9,099 nucleotides of DNA from JBGSKV01 sp041740975 (GCA_041740975.1 JBGSKV010000045.1:1-9099); one strand, 5' to 3'; shown: positions 1 to 6,796, numbered from the stretch's first letter. Numbers and translations are program-made. The notes: generated from the sequence alone by a model not told the origin.

Positions 1-200
1 CGACGTAAAAGCTTTTGCCCAAAGAACATCGAACTCTATTTGATATCACTCAATGTCACAGGAGTTGTGCACATTTTTGGCACACGCTTTTACAAGCCCT
101 TGAAAGTTTTATGGATTCTGCGATTTGCGTCGAATCCACCATTTTCACCGCCGGCGTTGGCGGTGAAATCAGATTCAAATTATTTCTGCAACCAGTACTA
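1..200. other. Non-coding left edge with one strong hairpin
   Basis: I see no convincing gene here. The short open frames on the plus strand lack a ribosome binding site and have unconstrained composition. The stretch lies downstream of the minus-strand exported protein that stops at 201. Its clear structure is the palindrome at 143-168, listed separately. A shorter inverted repeat (TGTGC...GCACA, around 71-90) is too weak to interpret. Confidence 0.5.
143..168. repeat. GC-rich palindrome, REP-like
   Basis: A 10-bp perfect inverted repeat, TTTCACCGCC / GGCGGTGAAA, encloses a 6-base loop (GGCGTT). It sits about 33 bases beyond the stop of the minus-strand gene at 201. It has no T-run on either side, so it is not a classical Rho-independent terminator, although it could protect an mRNA 3' end. 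The core TTCACCGCC-N6-GGCGGT recurs at 2826-2846, which suggests a dispersed palindromic repeat family. Two copies are too few to be sure. Confidence 0.5.
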
Positions 201-1265
201 CTACGGAAAAACTTCTTCGTTTTCAATTTTAACTCCTAAGCCGGGGCTTATAAATTGAATGGAGGAATCAATGATTCTTACCTCATGCTCGTTGTTTGCC
301 GCGGAGCTAATTCGTACATTATCAAGGGGAACATTTGTGGAAATCCAGTGTGGTCCAAATTTGCCGCTGGCTACACTACGTGCCGCAGTAAAATGCGTAT
401 TTGTTTGCTGAGCGTTGTGTATTTTTTGAAATATCTGTAAGTCTGCCCGCGAAAGATTATTTGGATTTTGTAATAAATAATCGCGAAAATTACCGCTGAC
501 TTTGAGATGCTGAGTAAAGCTGCGGTTCACACGGTGATATGGTTCCGTAAAAGCTCTACCTGGGTTTCTAGAAATCCAGAGTTGATACTGCGAATAGAGG
601 GCCTGAGCTTTTCTAAATTCTGGACTATTTGAATTGAAGTGCGGAACTCTAAGGGTCGTTGCATCGCCAATTCCTCGATAAAGCGTAAACATGCCCACAG
701 GAAGATCAGGTTGCTCGGAAGCATCGAAAATCATAAAGTTTCCATGTTGAAAAACAACGTAACTTTTAGGTCGGCCATTTTTACTGGGCCACTCGTAGAC
801 GATTGAGGGTGCGACAAAAACACCGTCAATGACAGTTCCTTCTTGTTCACTTAGCTTGCGGGCATGGCCTGCGGATAAATCTACAATAAAATCTCGCGTT
901 GCTTGGTGATTGAACCCGCCCGCTATAGAATGCAAGCCGGGTTGCTGAAATTGATCGGGGAAATGATCAGAATAGGGTCGTGCTAAAAATGTGGGATCCT
1001 CAGGTCTAAGCACATCCTTAGTTGCTGCCCCGACAGCACCTGCCACAGTTTCTGAATGATGATCCTTAGGTGCTTCAATTGGAGAAGGATTTTGTTGACT
1101 GGCCCAAACCGCCCGAGAAAAGGGCGACAATCCCGCTACGAATGAATCCATATCATCCGCATCGCGAAGGCCACCAAGACAGTCCTTATCCGTATTCGCT
1201 TTCGCATGGTAGACGCCGCTGACTAAGAATAAAATGCAGAACGCACTTAAAGGCTGCCGGCGCAT
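201..1265 (-). CDS. Exported protein with ADP-ribosyltransferase-like C-terminal half (putative)
   Basis: This gene encodes 354 residues. The N-terminus is a good Sec signal peptide: RR near the start, a hydrophobic stretch at about 7-19, and an AKA/N cleavage site after residue 23. Residues 24-110 are polar and probably linker. From about 145 on it looks globular. Three spaced motifs match the R-S-E class of ADP-ribosyltransferases. These are LYRG with Arg197 at the end of a beta strand, THFTAARSVASGKF at 290-303 (in the place of the usual F-T-S-T-S segment, with a degenerate STS), and NEHEVRII at 325-332 with a Glu-x-Glu pair (E326, E328). In that family these elements bind NAD and catalyse transfer. 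The STS replacement by T-A-A is unusual, so activity is uncertain. The ATG is preceded by an in-frame stop two codons upstream, and the ribosome binding site is weak. It is divergent from the gene at 1410. The alternative is an exported protein of unknown function; the fold is my inference from motifs. Confidence 0.6.
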   Translation of the reverse strand: MRRQPLSAFCILFLVSGVYHAKANTDKDCLGGLRDADDMDSFVAGLSPFSRAVWASQQNPSPIEAPKDHHSETVAGAVGAATKDVLRPEDPTFLARPYSDHFPDQFQQPGLHSIAGGFNHQATRDFIVDLSAGHARKLSEQEGTVIDGVFVAPSIVYEWPSKNGRPKSYVVFQHGNFMIFDASEQPDLPVGMFTLYRGIGDATTLRVPHFNSNSPEFRKAQALYSQYQLWISRNPGRAFTEPYHRVNRSFTQHLKVSGNFRDYLLQNPNNLSRADLQIFQKIHNAQQTNTHFTAARSVASGKFGPHWISTNVPLDNVRISSAANNEHEVRIIDSSIQFISPGLGVKIENEEVFP

Positions 1266-1409
1266 TCGTTAATTGTACTTCAATGCGTCCTCTGAAAACA
1301 TCTAAAACGAAGTTGTAAAACTTCTAGACACCGGCACCTTAACTTTACAGTTTCAAAGAGAATTGCGAGCTATTTCATAGCTCAGACCATTTTAGGACTG
1401 CTAAAATTA

Positions 1410-2666
1410 ATGAATATGTTTGGGTGCAAATCCTCAGTGCTTTTCGCACTTTCTTCTTTTTCAGCTTTTCCTTTATTTAGTATGGACCGCCTATCTTGCT
1501 TAGGTGCATTGGGAATGGAGGAGCCCCTAAGCCACGCACAGCTTCGGACTGCACTCGATGCGGCTACCGAAAAAGCGGGTGGCGAAGCAACTTTGTCGCA
1601 AGAACTTATAGATGCGCACACTTTTTTACTTGGACAGATGCAACTTGGAGAGGCGCAAAATAGCCCCAATGTGCAAAGACGCTTGTGGTCTGAAGAGGGG
1701 CAAAGTCTGAGTGAAAAACTCAGAATAAAAACCGATAAAGACAACGAATTTGCAGCTGCACGCAAAGCCCTCTTTGAAGGCTTACCCGCTCAAGATGAAA
1801 TGAATGCCAATATCATGGTATTTGAAAGAAAGAAAGCAGCAAGAGAAATCGAGCTTCAAAAGAAAACAGCTGAAATGGATCGAAGAATTCGCGCAGGAGA
1901 GGGAGTTAACGTTGGTTCATTAATGGCCGATGCCTTGCTTGCTGAATATCAGCCAGGCACTACGTACAAACATCGTACGGTTATTGACCGACTCAAGACA
2001 AACTGGCGCCCCGAGCCAGGCGATTACATAAATAGGAACTGGCCCAAAAGAATTGATGATTTTGTCGGAATGATTTCTGATCACACTGATCAAATTTATT
2101 CACACGAAACGACCTCGCGAGAACGCTTAGAAATTGGCAATGCCCTCTTGAGGCACTCCGAGTTTGGTTACCACGCTTCTGAGCAGACTATGAAGAATGT
2201 TCGGGGCATCGGCGAGAACTTGTTGATTTGGCAAATGGATCGCATCAATAGCGAAAGTGAATTGCTAAATTATCTGAAAGAAACACAAGCCGGGGATGAT
2301 AAGTTTTTAAAAAATGAAAAATTGAGTAATCATTTAATGAAAACGCTAGTAAATGACTTCGGACGCTCACCGCGTGAAGCCTGGTCACTTATTGTAGAAA
2401 ATTTCCCACAAAGTGGTCCTAAGGTTTACCTTGAATTTGTTCTTAAGCCCCAAGGGCGAAAAGAATTGGGTGATCTCAATACAGTTCCTGAATACTCAGA
2501 TGATCTCATGCGCGTAGCACTCAAGGGAGAAGACCCAGAATTCGCCGCCCTGGTGATTGCCAAATTAAAATCTGACCATAAGGTTTTAGAGACGCCTTAC
2601 TTTTTACATTTACTGAAGACCGTAGACGGATTTGAAGCTTGGATTGTAAAAGAGCTCGGACTCTAA
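1410..2666 (+). CDS. Hypothetical exported helical protein
   Basis: This gene encodes 418 residues, and I do not recognise the family. The N-terminus has one Lys at position 7 followed by a hydrophobic Ser/Phe/Leu-rich stretch to about residue 24, consistent with a signal peptide but without a clean AxA site. The rest is charged and apparently mostly alpha-helical. A Lys/Glu-rich stretch at about 130-165 could form a coiled coil, and the C-terminal third (about 310-418) has a rhythm like helical repeats. No catalytic motif or Cys cluster is visible. The start is supported by TAGGA (1393-1397) upstream of the ATG; a second ATG two codons later is also possible. It is transcribed away from the ADP-ribosyltransferase-like gene across a 144-base gap, so the two may share a control region. 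I see no T-tailed hairpin just after its stop. Confidence 0.72.
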   Translation: MNMFGCKSSVLFALSSFSAFPLFSMDRLSCLGALGMEEPLSHAQLRTALDAATEKAGGEATLSQELIDAHTFLLGQMQLGEAQNSPNVQRRLWSEEGQSLSEKLRIKTDKDNEFAAARKALFEGLPAQDEMNANIMVFERKKAAREIELQKKTAEMDRRIRAGEGVNVGSLMADALLAEYQPGTTYKHRTVIDRLKTNWRPEPGDYINRNWPKRIDDFVGMISDHTDQIYSHETTSRERLEIGNALLRHSEFGYHASEQTMKNVRGIGENLLIWQMDRINSESELLNYLKETQAGDDKFLKNEKLSNHLMKTLVNDFGRSPREAWSLIVENFPQSGPKVYLEFVLKPQGRKELGDLNTVPEYSDDLMRVALKGEDPEFAALVIAKLKSDHKVLETPYFLHLLKTVDGFEAWIVKELGL

Positions 2667-3098
2667 AGAACTACTCTCTCGTGAATCAACCCCTGTCTTT
2701 TCGTGTCCGACAGTAGAGGACTCAAGCGACATATGAATCGTGGCATCTTGTTAAAATTACTGGTTAATTGTTGAATTTCATAAACTTACGAATGGGAAAT
2801 AAGCAATCCTTCACTCTCCACCAACTTCACCGCCGCCGGCGGCGGTAGAATTTAAAATTTCCTTAATTTTTATAATTCTTATTTTAGACTGACAACCGAC
2901 CAGAGAAAATCCAGATTCTATATACGGAGCAGGGATCGTAATCTCAACCGCAGACTGCATGTGGATGGCAAGAAAAGCCGCCCATGCAACCAAACACGGC
3001 CAAGTGAGTTTGCGAAAGCTCAACGGCTCGCTGAATTATCACAGAGAGCGCATTGGCCTGCCCCCCAAATAAACCCTAAACCCCTACCATCAACCCAT
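2667..3098. other. Long gap without a convincing gene
   Basis: This is about 430 bases between the helical protein and the terminator hairpin. Several short frames are open, including one on each strand that crosses 2893-3072, but none has a good start with a ribosome binding site and they overlap each other. The minus-strand frame (2811-3023, TTG start) looks signal-peptide-like at its N-terminus but runs straight through the GC-rich palindrome. The plus-strand frame ending at 3070-3072 stops about 27 bases before the terminator, which would fit the 3' remnant of a lost gene. The stretch could also encode a small RNA ending at that terminator. I cannot decide between these. Confidence 0.4.
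2826..2846. repeat. GC-rich perfect palindrome, second copy
   Basis: ACCGCCGCC/GGCGGCGGT at 2829-2846 is a perfect 18-bp palindrome in an otherwise AT-rich surrounding. Together with the preceding TTC it shares the core TTCACCGCC-N6-GGCGGT with the palindrome at 143-168. It lies about 160 bases after the stop of the helical protein. An A/T-rich run follows (2850-2885) but no clean T-tail, so a terminator role is doubtful. The two copies flank the divergent gene pair. Confidence 0.5.
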
Positions 3099-3160
3099 AA
3101 AAGCCGAACAGTGAAGACTCCCCTTAAAAAGGGAGCCTCATTGTTCGGCTTTTTTATTAC
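3099..3160 (+). terminator. Strong Rho-independent terminator or attenuator hairpin
   Basis: AAAAGCCGAACA (3099-3110) pairs perfectly with TGTTCGGCTTTT (3142-3153). The stem continues inward through a G-T wobble, TGA/TCA and CTCCC/GGGAG, almost to a small A-rich loop. The right arm runs into six T's and then ATTA. This is an excellent intrinsic terminator on the plus strand, and the opposite strand also ends in four T's. No gene with a clear 3' end precedes it, and the recombinase start lies only about 25 bases downstream, so it may act as an attenuator for that gene or end an unannotated transcript. Confidence 0.8.
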
Positions 3161-3181
3161 CCAAAAGAAAACCGACCCCAC

Positions 3182-3928
3182 ATGAATGAAAATATAAACA
3201 AAATCGTTACTCAAAATTTCGAGGTCACTCCTCGAAAGTCAAATTCCCAAAAAATCACCGCGCTATATTGCCGCGTTTCAACCCACGACCAACAAACAGG
3301 CCTCGAATCGCAAATCAGAACTCTAAAGGAATTCTGTGAGAAAAACAGAATCGAAAACTACGAAATCTTTACCGACGAAGGCATTTCAGGAGCCAAGAAC
3401 TCCCGCCCTAGCCTTGATCGCATGATGACGCTTGTCCGAGAGGGCAACGTCGAAAGCGTTGTCGTCTATTCCTTTTCTCGTTTCGCAAGAAGCGTGACCC
3501 ACCTCCTCAACGCCCTAGAAGAGTTTAATAAACTTGGCGTTTCCTTTGTCTCCTACACCGAGAAAATGGACACCAATTCCCCTATGGGAAAAATGGTGTT
3601 CGTCATTATTAGTGCCGTCTCCGCCCTCGAACGAGATTTAATCATTGAGAGAGTTAAGAACGGACTAAAAAATGCGAAAGCCAAGGGCATCCACATTGGG
3701 CGAAAGAAAACTCGCCCCAGTGAACTAATCAGAGCTTTGCTAGAAAAAGGACTCCCACAACGCACTATCAGCTCTATTACGGGCGCAAGTAATGGCTCCG
3801 TATCATTGGAAAAACTGGCCATTAAATTGGAGAAGCAAGCAGCTGAGATAAAGAAGAGGGAAGACGAGGAAAAGCTCAAAGAAATGCTTTCTACTGGGCC
3901 GACGATTTTTCCTCTAAGTCCGTCTTGA
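3182..3928 (+). CDS. Serine recombinase (resolvase/invertase family)
   Basis: This gene encodes 248 residues. The catalytic domain begins at about residue 25. YCRVST carries the nucleophile Ser33 and Arg31; Q-x-Q-followed spacing and a DEGISG motif (65-70) follow; FSRFARS supplies the two active-site arginines R100 and R103; and the G-K-M...LERDLIIERV helix (about 136-158) is the dimer and linker helix typical of Tn3 resolvases and DNA invertases. GRKK (173-176) precedes a helix-turn-helix at about 180-208. Residues 209-248 form a charged, coiled-coil-like extension, longer than the usual 180-200 residue small resolvase. The enzyme should cut and rejoin DNA through a phosphoserine bond, as a resolvase, invertase or small transposon recombinase. 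The ATG has almost no Shine-Dalgarno, and a strong hairpin ends about 25 bases upstream, so expression may be low or attenuated. The 3' end overlaps the convergent tyrosine recombinase gene by 38 bases. Confidence 0.93.
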   Translation: MNENINKIVTQNFEVTPRKSNSQKITALYCRVSTHDQQTGLESQIRTLKEFCEKNRIENYEIFTDEGISGAKNSRPSLDRMMTLVREGNVESVVVYSFSRFARSVTHLLNALEEFNKLGVSFVSYTEKMDTNSPMGKMVFVIISAVSALERDLIIERVKNGLKNAKAKGIHIGRKKTRPSELIRALLEKGLPQRTISSITGASNGSVSLEKLAIKLEKQAAEIKKREDEEKLKEMLSTGPTIFPLSPS

Positions 3929-5360
3929 GAAGGACGGAGAGTTCGTGACGAATATTTCGAATACGTCCGTACATTATTTCCAATTTTCTTGGATTGGGAT
4001 TGCCGTGCTCTTTTGTGTATTTGAGGATGTACTTAATGGCATCGCTAAACGAACGCCGAATACCATCGCGAAAGTTTGGCGTTTCTAGTGGATAATGAGT
4101 AACTTCATAGCGAGTTTGAACTTTAGAGAGTGCCGCAAAGTATTCTTTTCGAAGAGTTTCTTGGGTGACAGCCGCATAACATAGAGTCATCTGAATATCT
4201 TTGTGCCCAAGAAGCTCCTTGAGGGAAGTGACGCTCATTCCAGCAGATAAAAGTGAAGTTGCAAAACTATGACGGAGTCTATGCACAACAACTTTACCCG
4301 GAATAGCTAAGTCAGAGGTTATATCGCGTAGGATCGCCCCAAAATGATAGATTCCCCTGCGTCTTCCGGTTGGATGAGAAATCAAATAAATGGTTTTAGT
4401 TCCTGGCTCTGGCCTCATGGAATGATGTCTTTTGATACGTTCAACAATTTCAACAGTTTTAGGATCGAGCGGAATAACTCGCTCATTATTGAGTTTCCCG
4501 AGTGGAACTTTAAGAAACCAGTTGCCATTGAGGTCTTGGCCTACGCAGTCTATTGTTAAATTTCTTAACTCACCAACTCTAAGGCCGCATCTTCGCAACA
4601 GCAGTACGCCGAGATAATCGAGTGAGCCCTCTTTTTCTAAACGCTTTTGAATTTCAAGATCCACCTCTACGGAAAAGGGACGAGGAAGCCTTTCTTCGCC
4701 TTTGGGAAAATCCTTTGGAGAAACGAGTTCATCAGGATGGGTTTTTAGTTTTTTATGTTCAAAAAGCCAGTCGAGATAACGACGAAGAGCTAAGAGTCTT
4801 TGTTTTCTGTGTTCGGGCATCATCTTCATTTTAAAGAGGTGGATCATATAGGCCTCAACATCTTTGCGATCAATGCTGTAGGCTGCTCTTTTGGTTTTAT
4901 TGTGAAAAAGGTAAAAGCCTCGAAGCATCGACTTATAACCTGAAACGGTTGAAGGTTTGTAAGTTGCCGACAATACATTTATGAAATCTTCAGCTAGGAC
5001 AGGTAGCGGAGACTGCGAGGGACAAACTGTTTCAGCGCTAAAGTTAGGAAAAACTTTTTTGCCATATCCATGCTCAAGGTCGCCTTTATTTTCGAGCCAG
5101 ATAATAAAAGTTCGAACATGGTGTATTCTATCGCGTCTTGTTGAGAGACCAATATTATGAAGTTTAAGATCGAGATCAAACTCCTTAATGTGTTCAGGAT
5201 TAAGGCTAGAGAGATCAAGTTTTTTTATGATAAGAAATCTAAAGAAATTTGAAAGTGAGGCTCTGTACTGAGAAACGGTGACCGCCTTTCTTGTTGAGGA
5301 ATACTCTTTTAGAAACTTTTCGGCATTATCCGGTAATTTGTTTGTTGTGTAATGTGGCAT
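3891..5360 (-). CDS. Tyrosine recombinase with two core-binding domains
   Basis: This gene encodes 489 residues from the ATG at 5360, chosen because GAGGA (5366-5370) lies five bases upstream; an ATG reading at 5426 lacks this. All catalytic residues of the XerC/XerD/integrase family are present: Arg261 (GLRVGEL), Lys289, His360-x2-Arg363 (HRLRH), His386 (LLGHKD) and the nucleophile Tyr395. Ahead of them are two SAM-like, Xer-type N-terminal domains at about 12-95 and 120-215, where most Xer-type recombinases have one. About 90 residues follow the tyrosine, ending in a helical, basic tail. It should cut DNA through a 3'-phosphotyrosine bond. The start overlaps the end of the upstream tyrosine recombinase by 35 bases, so the two are probably translationally coupled. 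Two adjacent tyrosine recombinases, the second longer, recall TnpA/TnpB of Tn554 and RIT elements. The 3' end overlaps the convergent serine recombinase. Confidence 0.93.
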   Translation of the reverse strand: MPHYTTNKLPDNAEKFLKEYSSTRKAVTVSQYRASLSNFFRFLIIKKLDLSSLNPEHIKEFDLDLKLHNIGLSTRRDRIHHVRTFIIWLENKGDLEHGYGKKVFPNFSAETVCPSQSPLPVLAEDFINVLSATYKPSTVSGYKSMLRGFYLFHNKTKRAAYSIDRKDVEAYMIHLFKMKMMPEHRKQRLLALRRYLDWLFEHKKLKTHPDELVSPKDFPKGEERLPRPFSVEVDLEIQKRLEKEGSLDYLGVLLLRRCGLRVGELRNLTIDCVGQDLNGNWFLKVPLGKLNNERVIPLDPKTVEIVERIKRHHSMRPEPGTKTIYLISHPTGRRRGIYHFGAILRDITSDLAIPGKVVVHRLRHSFATSLLSAGMSVTSLKELLGHKDIQMTLCYAAVTQETLRKEYFAALSKVQTRYEVTHYPLETPNFRDGIRRSFSDAIKYILKYTKEHGNPNPRKLEIMYGRIRNIRHELSVLLKTDLEEKSSAQ

Positions 5361-6357
5361 ATCTTTCCTCAATTCTTTTGAGAGCATTTTCGTAATCAGC
5401 GCGAATGTCGTCCAAGAAAAGCTCAATGTAAATAAGTGTTGTTTTGGGGTCCGAGTGGCCCATCATTTTTTGAATAGTAGTGAGGGGCATTCCGGCTCTT
5501 GCCATGTCGGAGGCAAAGGCGTGGCGAAACTGATGTGGCTTTGCTTTGGGAATTGAGAGTTTTTCCCTACGATATCGAAAAAGACGCCGGAGTCCCGCTC
5601 TTGTCATTTGCTCACCCGTTCTTTTTCCCTGAAGAACGACAAAAAAGTATTGGCTTTTGTCGGTGGGGCGCTCAAGTTGGAGATATTTATCAAAAACTTG
5701 CATTAAGCGAATCGGCATAGGGAGAATACGCTCGCGCCTGCCTTTGCCTTGCACACGCAGTTGGCTTTGATGGAAGTCCACGTCACTTAGCTTTAGCGAA
5801 ATGGCTTCTTGGCTCCTGATTCCACAGAGAAGCATTGTGAGAATGAGGCTCAAGTCCCTATAGCGATTAATGTCTTGAAGAAATTGATCGACATCCTGCG
5901 GCTTTAGGGGATCAACAACTTTTCTTGGGACTTTGATTTTTAGCTGAGTGAAACGTTGCCTAGGTTTTGATTTTAACCCCATGAAGTATCGCCTCGGCCC
6001 TCTATAGTGGGCTTTGGGATAAAGAACGCCGGCTGCATGCGGAATTTCTGCATCAAAAGAAAAACGGTAAAATGCTCTAATACAGCAAAGTCGCATGTTG
6101 ATGGAACGAGGCTTTAGTTTTTCAATTTCATTGAGATGAAACATCCAGCTTTGCAGATTTTTTTGGTTAAATTTTTTGAATTTACTCCAGTCTTCTTTTA
6201 GCCATCTAAAAAATGAGAGTAAAGTAAACGCGTACGAGCGAATTGTGTCAGGAGAGAGCCCCATGATTTCGGCAGCTTCAAAAAATGCATTCGATTTTTC
6301 AACGTGTATACCTTTGCCATCAATTCTTGTTGAGCATCTATAGGTCCAAATCTTCAA
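5326..6357 (-). CDS. Tyrosine recombinase (first of the pair)
   Basis: This gene encodes 343 residues from a TTG at 6357, preceded by AAGGGA (6365-6370) seven bases upstream. A GTG at 6402 gives 358 residues but has no ribosome binding site. The N-terminus, with Trp near the start and then a short basic segment leading to GLSPDTIRSYAFTLLSFFRWL, is a typical phage-integrase core-binding domain (about 22-100). The catalytic domain spans about 150-330 and has the full set: Arg181 (CGIRSQE), Lys205 (QGKGRRER), His275-x2-Arg278 (HQFRH), His301 (MGHSD) and Tyr310 (IYIEL). Its size matches Tn554 TnpA (361 residues) and single RIT recombinases. It overlaps the zinc-binding gene upstream and the second tyrosine recombinase downstream, so the three form one operon. 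It probably works with its partner on the ends of a mobile element. Family assignment is secure; the start is less so. Confidence 0.92.
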   Translation of the reverse strand: MKIWTYRCSTRIDGKGIHVEKSNAFFEAAEIMGLSPDTIRSYAFTLLSFFRWLKEDWSKFKKFNQKNLQSWMFHLNEIEKLKPRSINMRLCCIRAFYRFSFDAEIPHAAGVLYPKAHYRGPRRYFMGLKSKPRQRFTQLKIKVPRKVVDPLKPQDVDQFLQDINRYRDLSLILTMLLCGIRSQEAISLKLSDVDFHQSQLRVQGKGRRERILPMPIRLMQVFDKYLQLERPTDKSQYFFVVLQGKRTGEQMTRAGLRRLFRYRREKLSIPKAKPHQFRHAFASDMARAGMPLTTIQKMMGHSDPKTTLIYIELFLDDIRADYENALKRIEERYATLHNKQITG

Positions 6358-6718
6358 TGGGAGATCCCTTCGGGCCAAAAACGCTTTTCCCGCACACAAC
6401 ACAGCAGTTTTGTGGAGAAAAACTTTCGACTTCCGGGTTTATTAGCGAAATATTTTTGCTTTCGTAAGTGTTATCCGTCACGCTTTCTTTAAGTAGAGCT
6501 CGAATTTTCCTCCGCATCCGGTAGCGCTGACTTCGGTCCCTGTGATCAAGAATTGCCTCAAAAGTTGCGTTGTATTTTGTCCTTGCCCGAGCACGGGCCC
6601 TTACGTAGCCGCGAGTTCTACAGAAGTCGTTACAATACTTATGTCCCCTATAACAGCTTGCGCAAACATAGAACGTTCTTCGGCATTCAGCGCAACAGAT
6701 GCAATGTTCCGAGGTCAA
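6338..6718 (-). CDS. Small Cys-rich zinc-binding protein of the recombinase operon
   Basis: This gene encodes 126 residues from a TTG start, supported by GGGAG (6726-6730) seven bases upstream. The N-terminus has three Cys pairs: C9-x2-C12, C19-x2-C22 and C29-x3-C33, with a GHKYC segment. This looks like a treble-clef or double zinc ribbon. A very basic, Arg-rich helix follows (about 34-75, with RARARAR and a repeated Q/R-Y-R pattern), suited to nucleic-acid binding. A last Cys pair, C106-x2-C109 in CVVCGK, lies near the C-terminus. From memory, small proteins with this pattern (Cys pairs, RYC/KYC, Arg-rich middle, terminal CxxC) recur next to transposase or recombinase genes, but I cannot name a family. 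It is the first gene of the operon and overlaps the first tyrosine recombinase by 20 bases (65 if that gene starts at 6402). A DNA-binding accessory or regulator of recombination is inferred, not shown. Confidence 0.8.
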   Translation of the reverse strand: MTSEHCICCAECRRTFYVCASCYRGHKYCNDFCRTRGYVRARARARTKYNATFEAILDHRDRSQRYRMRRKIRALLKESVTDNTYESKNISLINPEVESFSPQNCCVVCGKSVFGPKGSPIEDLDL

Positions 6719-6796
6719 AATAAAGCTCCCAGCCCCTAGGCTTTAGCCTGACATGGATTTATAAAATGAGCTAAGACCAAAAAGTGAGAGGAATTA
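6719..6796. promoter_or_regulatory. Divergent control region with palindrome
   Basis: This 78-base gap separates the recombinase operon (minus) from the SEC-C gene (plus), so it must hold or adjoin promoters for both. It contains a perfect inverted repeat AGGCT-TT-AGCCT at 6738-6749, possibly an operator, and an A/T-rich TTTATAAAAT (6758-6767) that could serve as -10 on either strand. No convincing -35 element stands out. The palindrome would lie in the leader of the recombinase transcript. The call rests on position and symmetry only. Confidence 0.35.

Noticed and set aside
15..258. Two overlapping plus-strand frames at the left edge
   Set aside because: No ribosome binding site, and they run antisense through the palindrome and the end of the exported-protein gene.
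1382..1765. Minus-strand frame of 127 codons with a Ser/Cys-rich product
   Set aside because: It is the antisense shadow of the first third of the helical protein gene, which has a better start and composition.
2704..2721. Short inverted repeat GTCC-N9-GGAC after the helical protein gene
   Set aside because: The stem is only 4 bp and there is no T-run, so it is not a terminator.
2811..3023. Minus-strand 70-codon frame with a signal-peptide-like start
   Set aside because: TTG start without a ribosome binding site; the frame reads through the palindrome as AAGGGE-type low-complexity sequence.
3099..3160. Hairpin as a transposon terminal inverted repeat
   Set aside because: The arms are adjacent with a T-tail, as in a terminator, and no matching copy is seen at the other end of the recombinase block.
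2961..3185. Plus-strand 74-codon frame
   Set aside because: It reads straight through the terminator hairpin, and its composition is unlike a folded protein.
5360..5426. Longer N-terminus for the second tyrosine recombinase
   Set aside because: The ATG at 5360 has an ideal GAGGA site, while the one at 5426 has none and would overlap the upstream gene by 101 bases.
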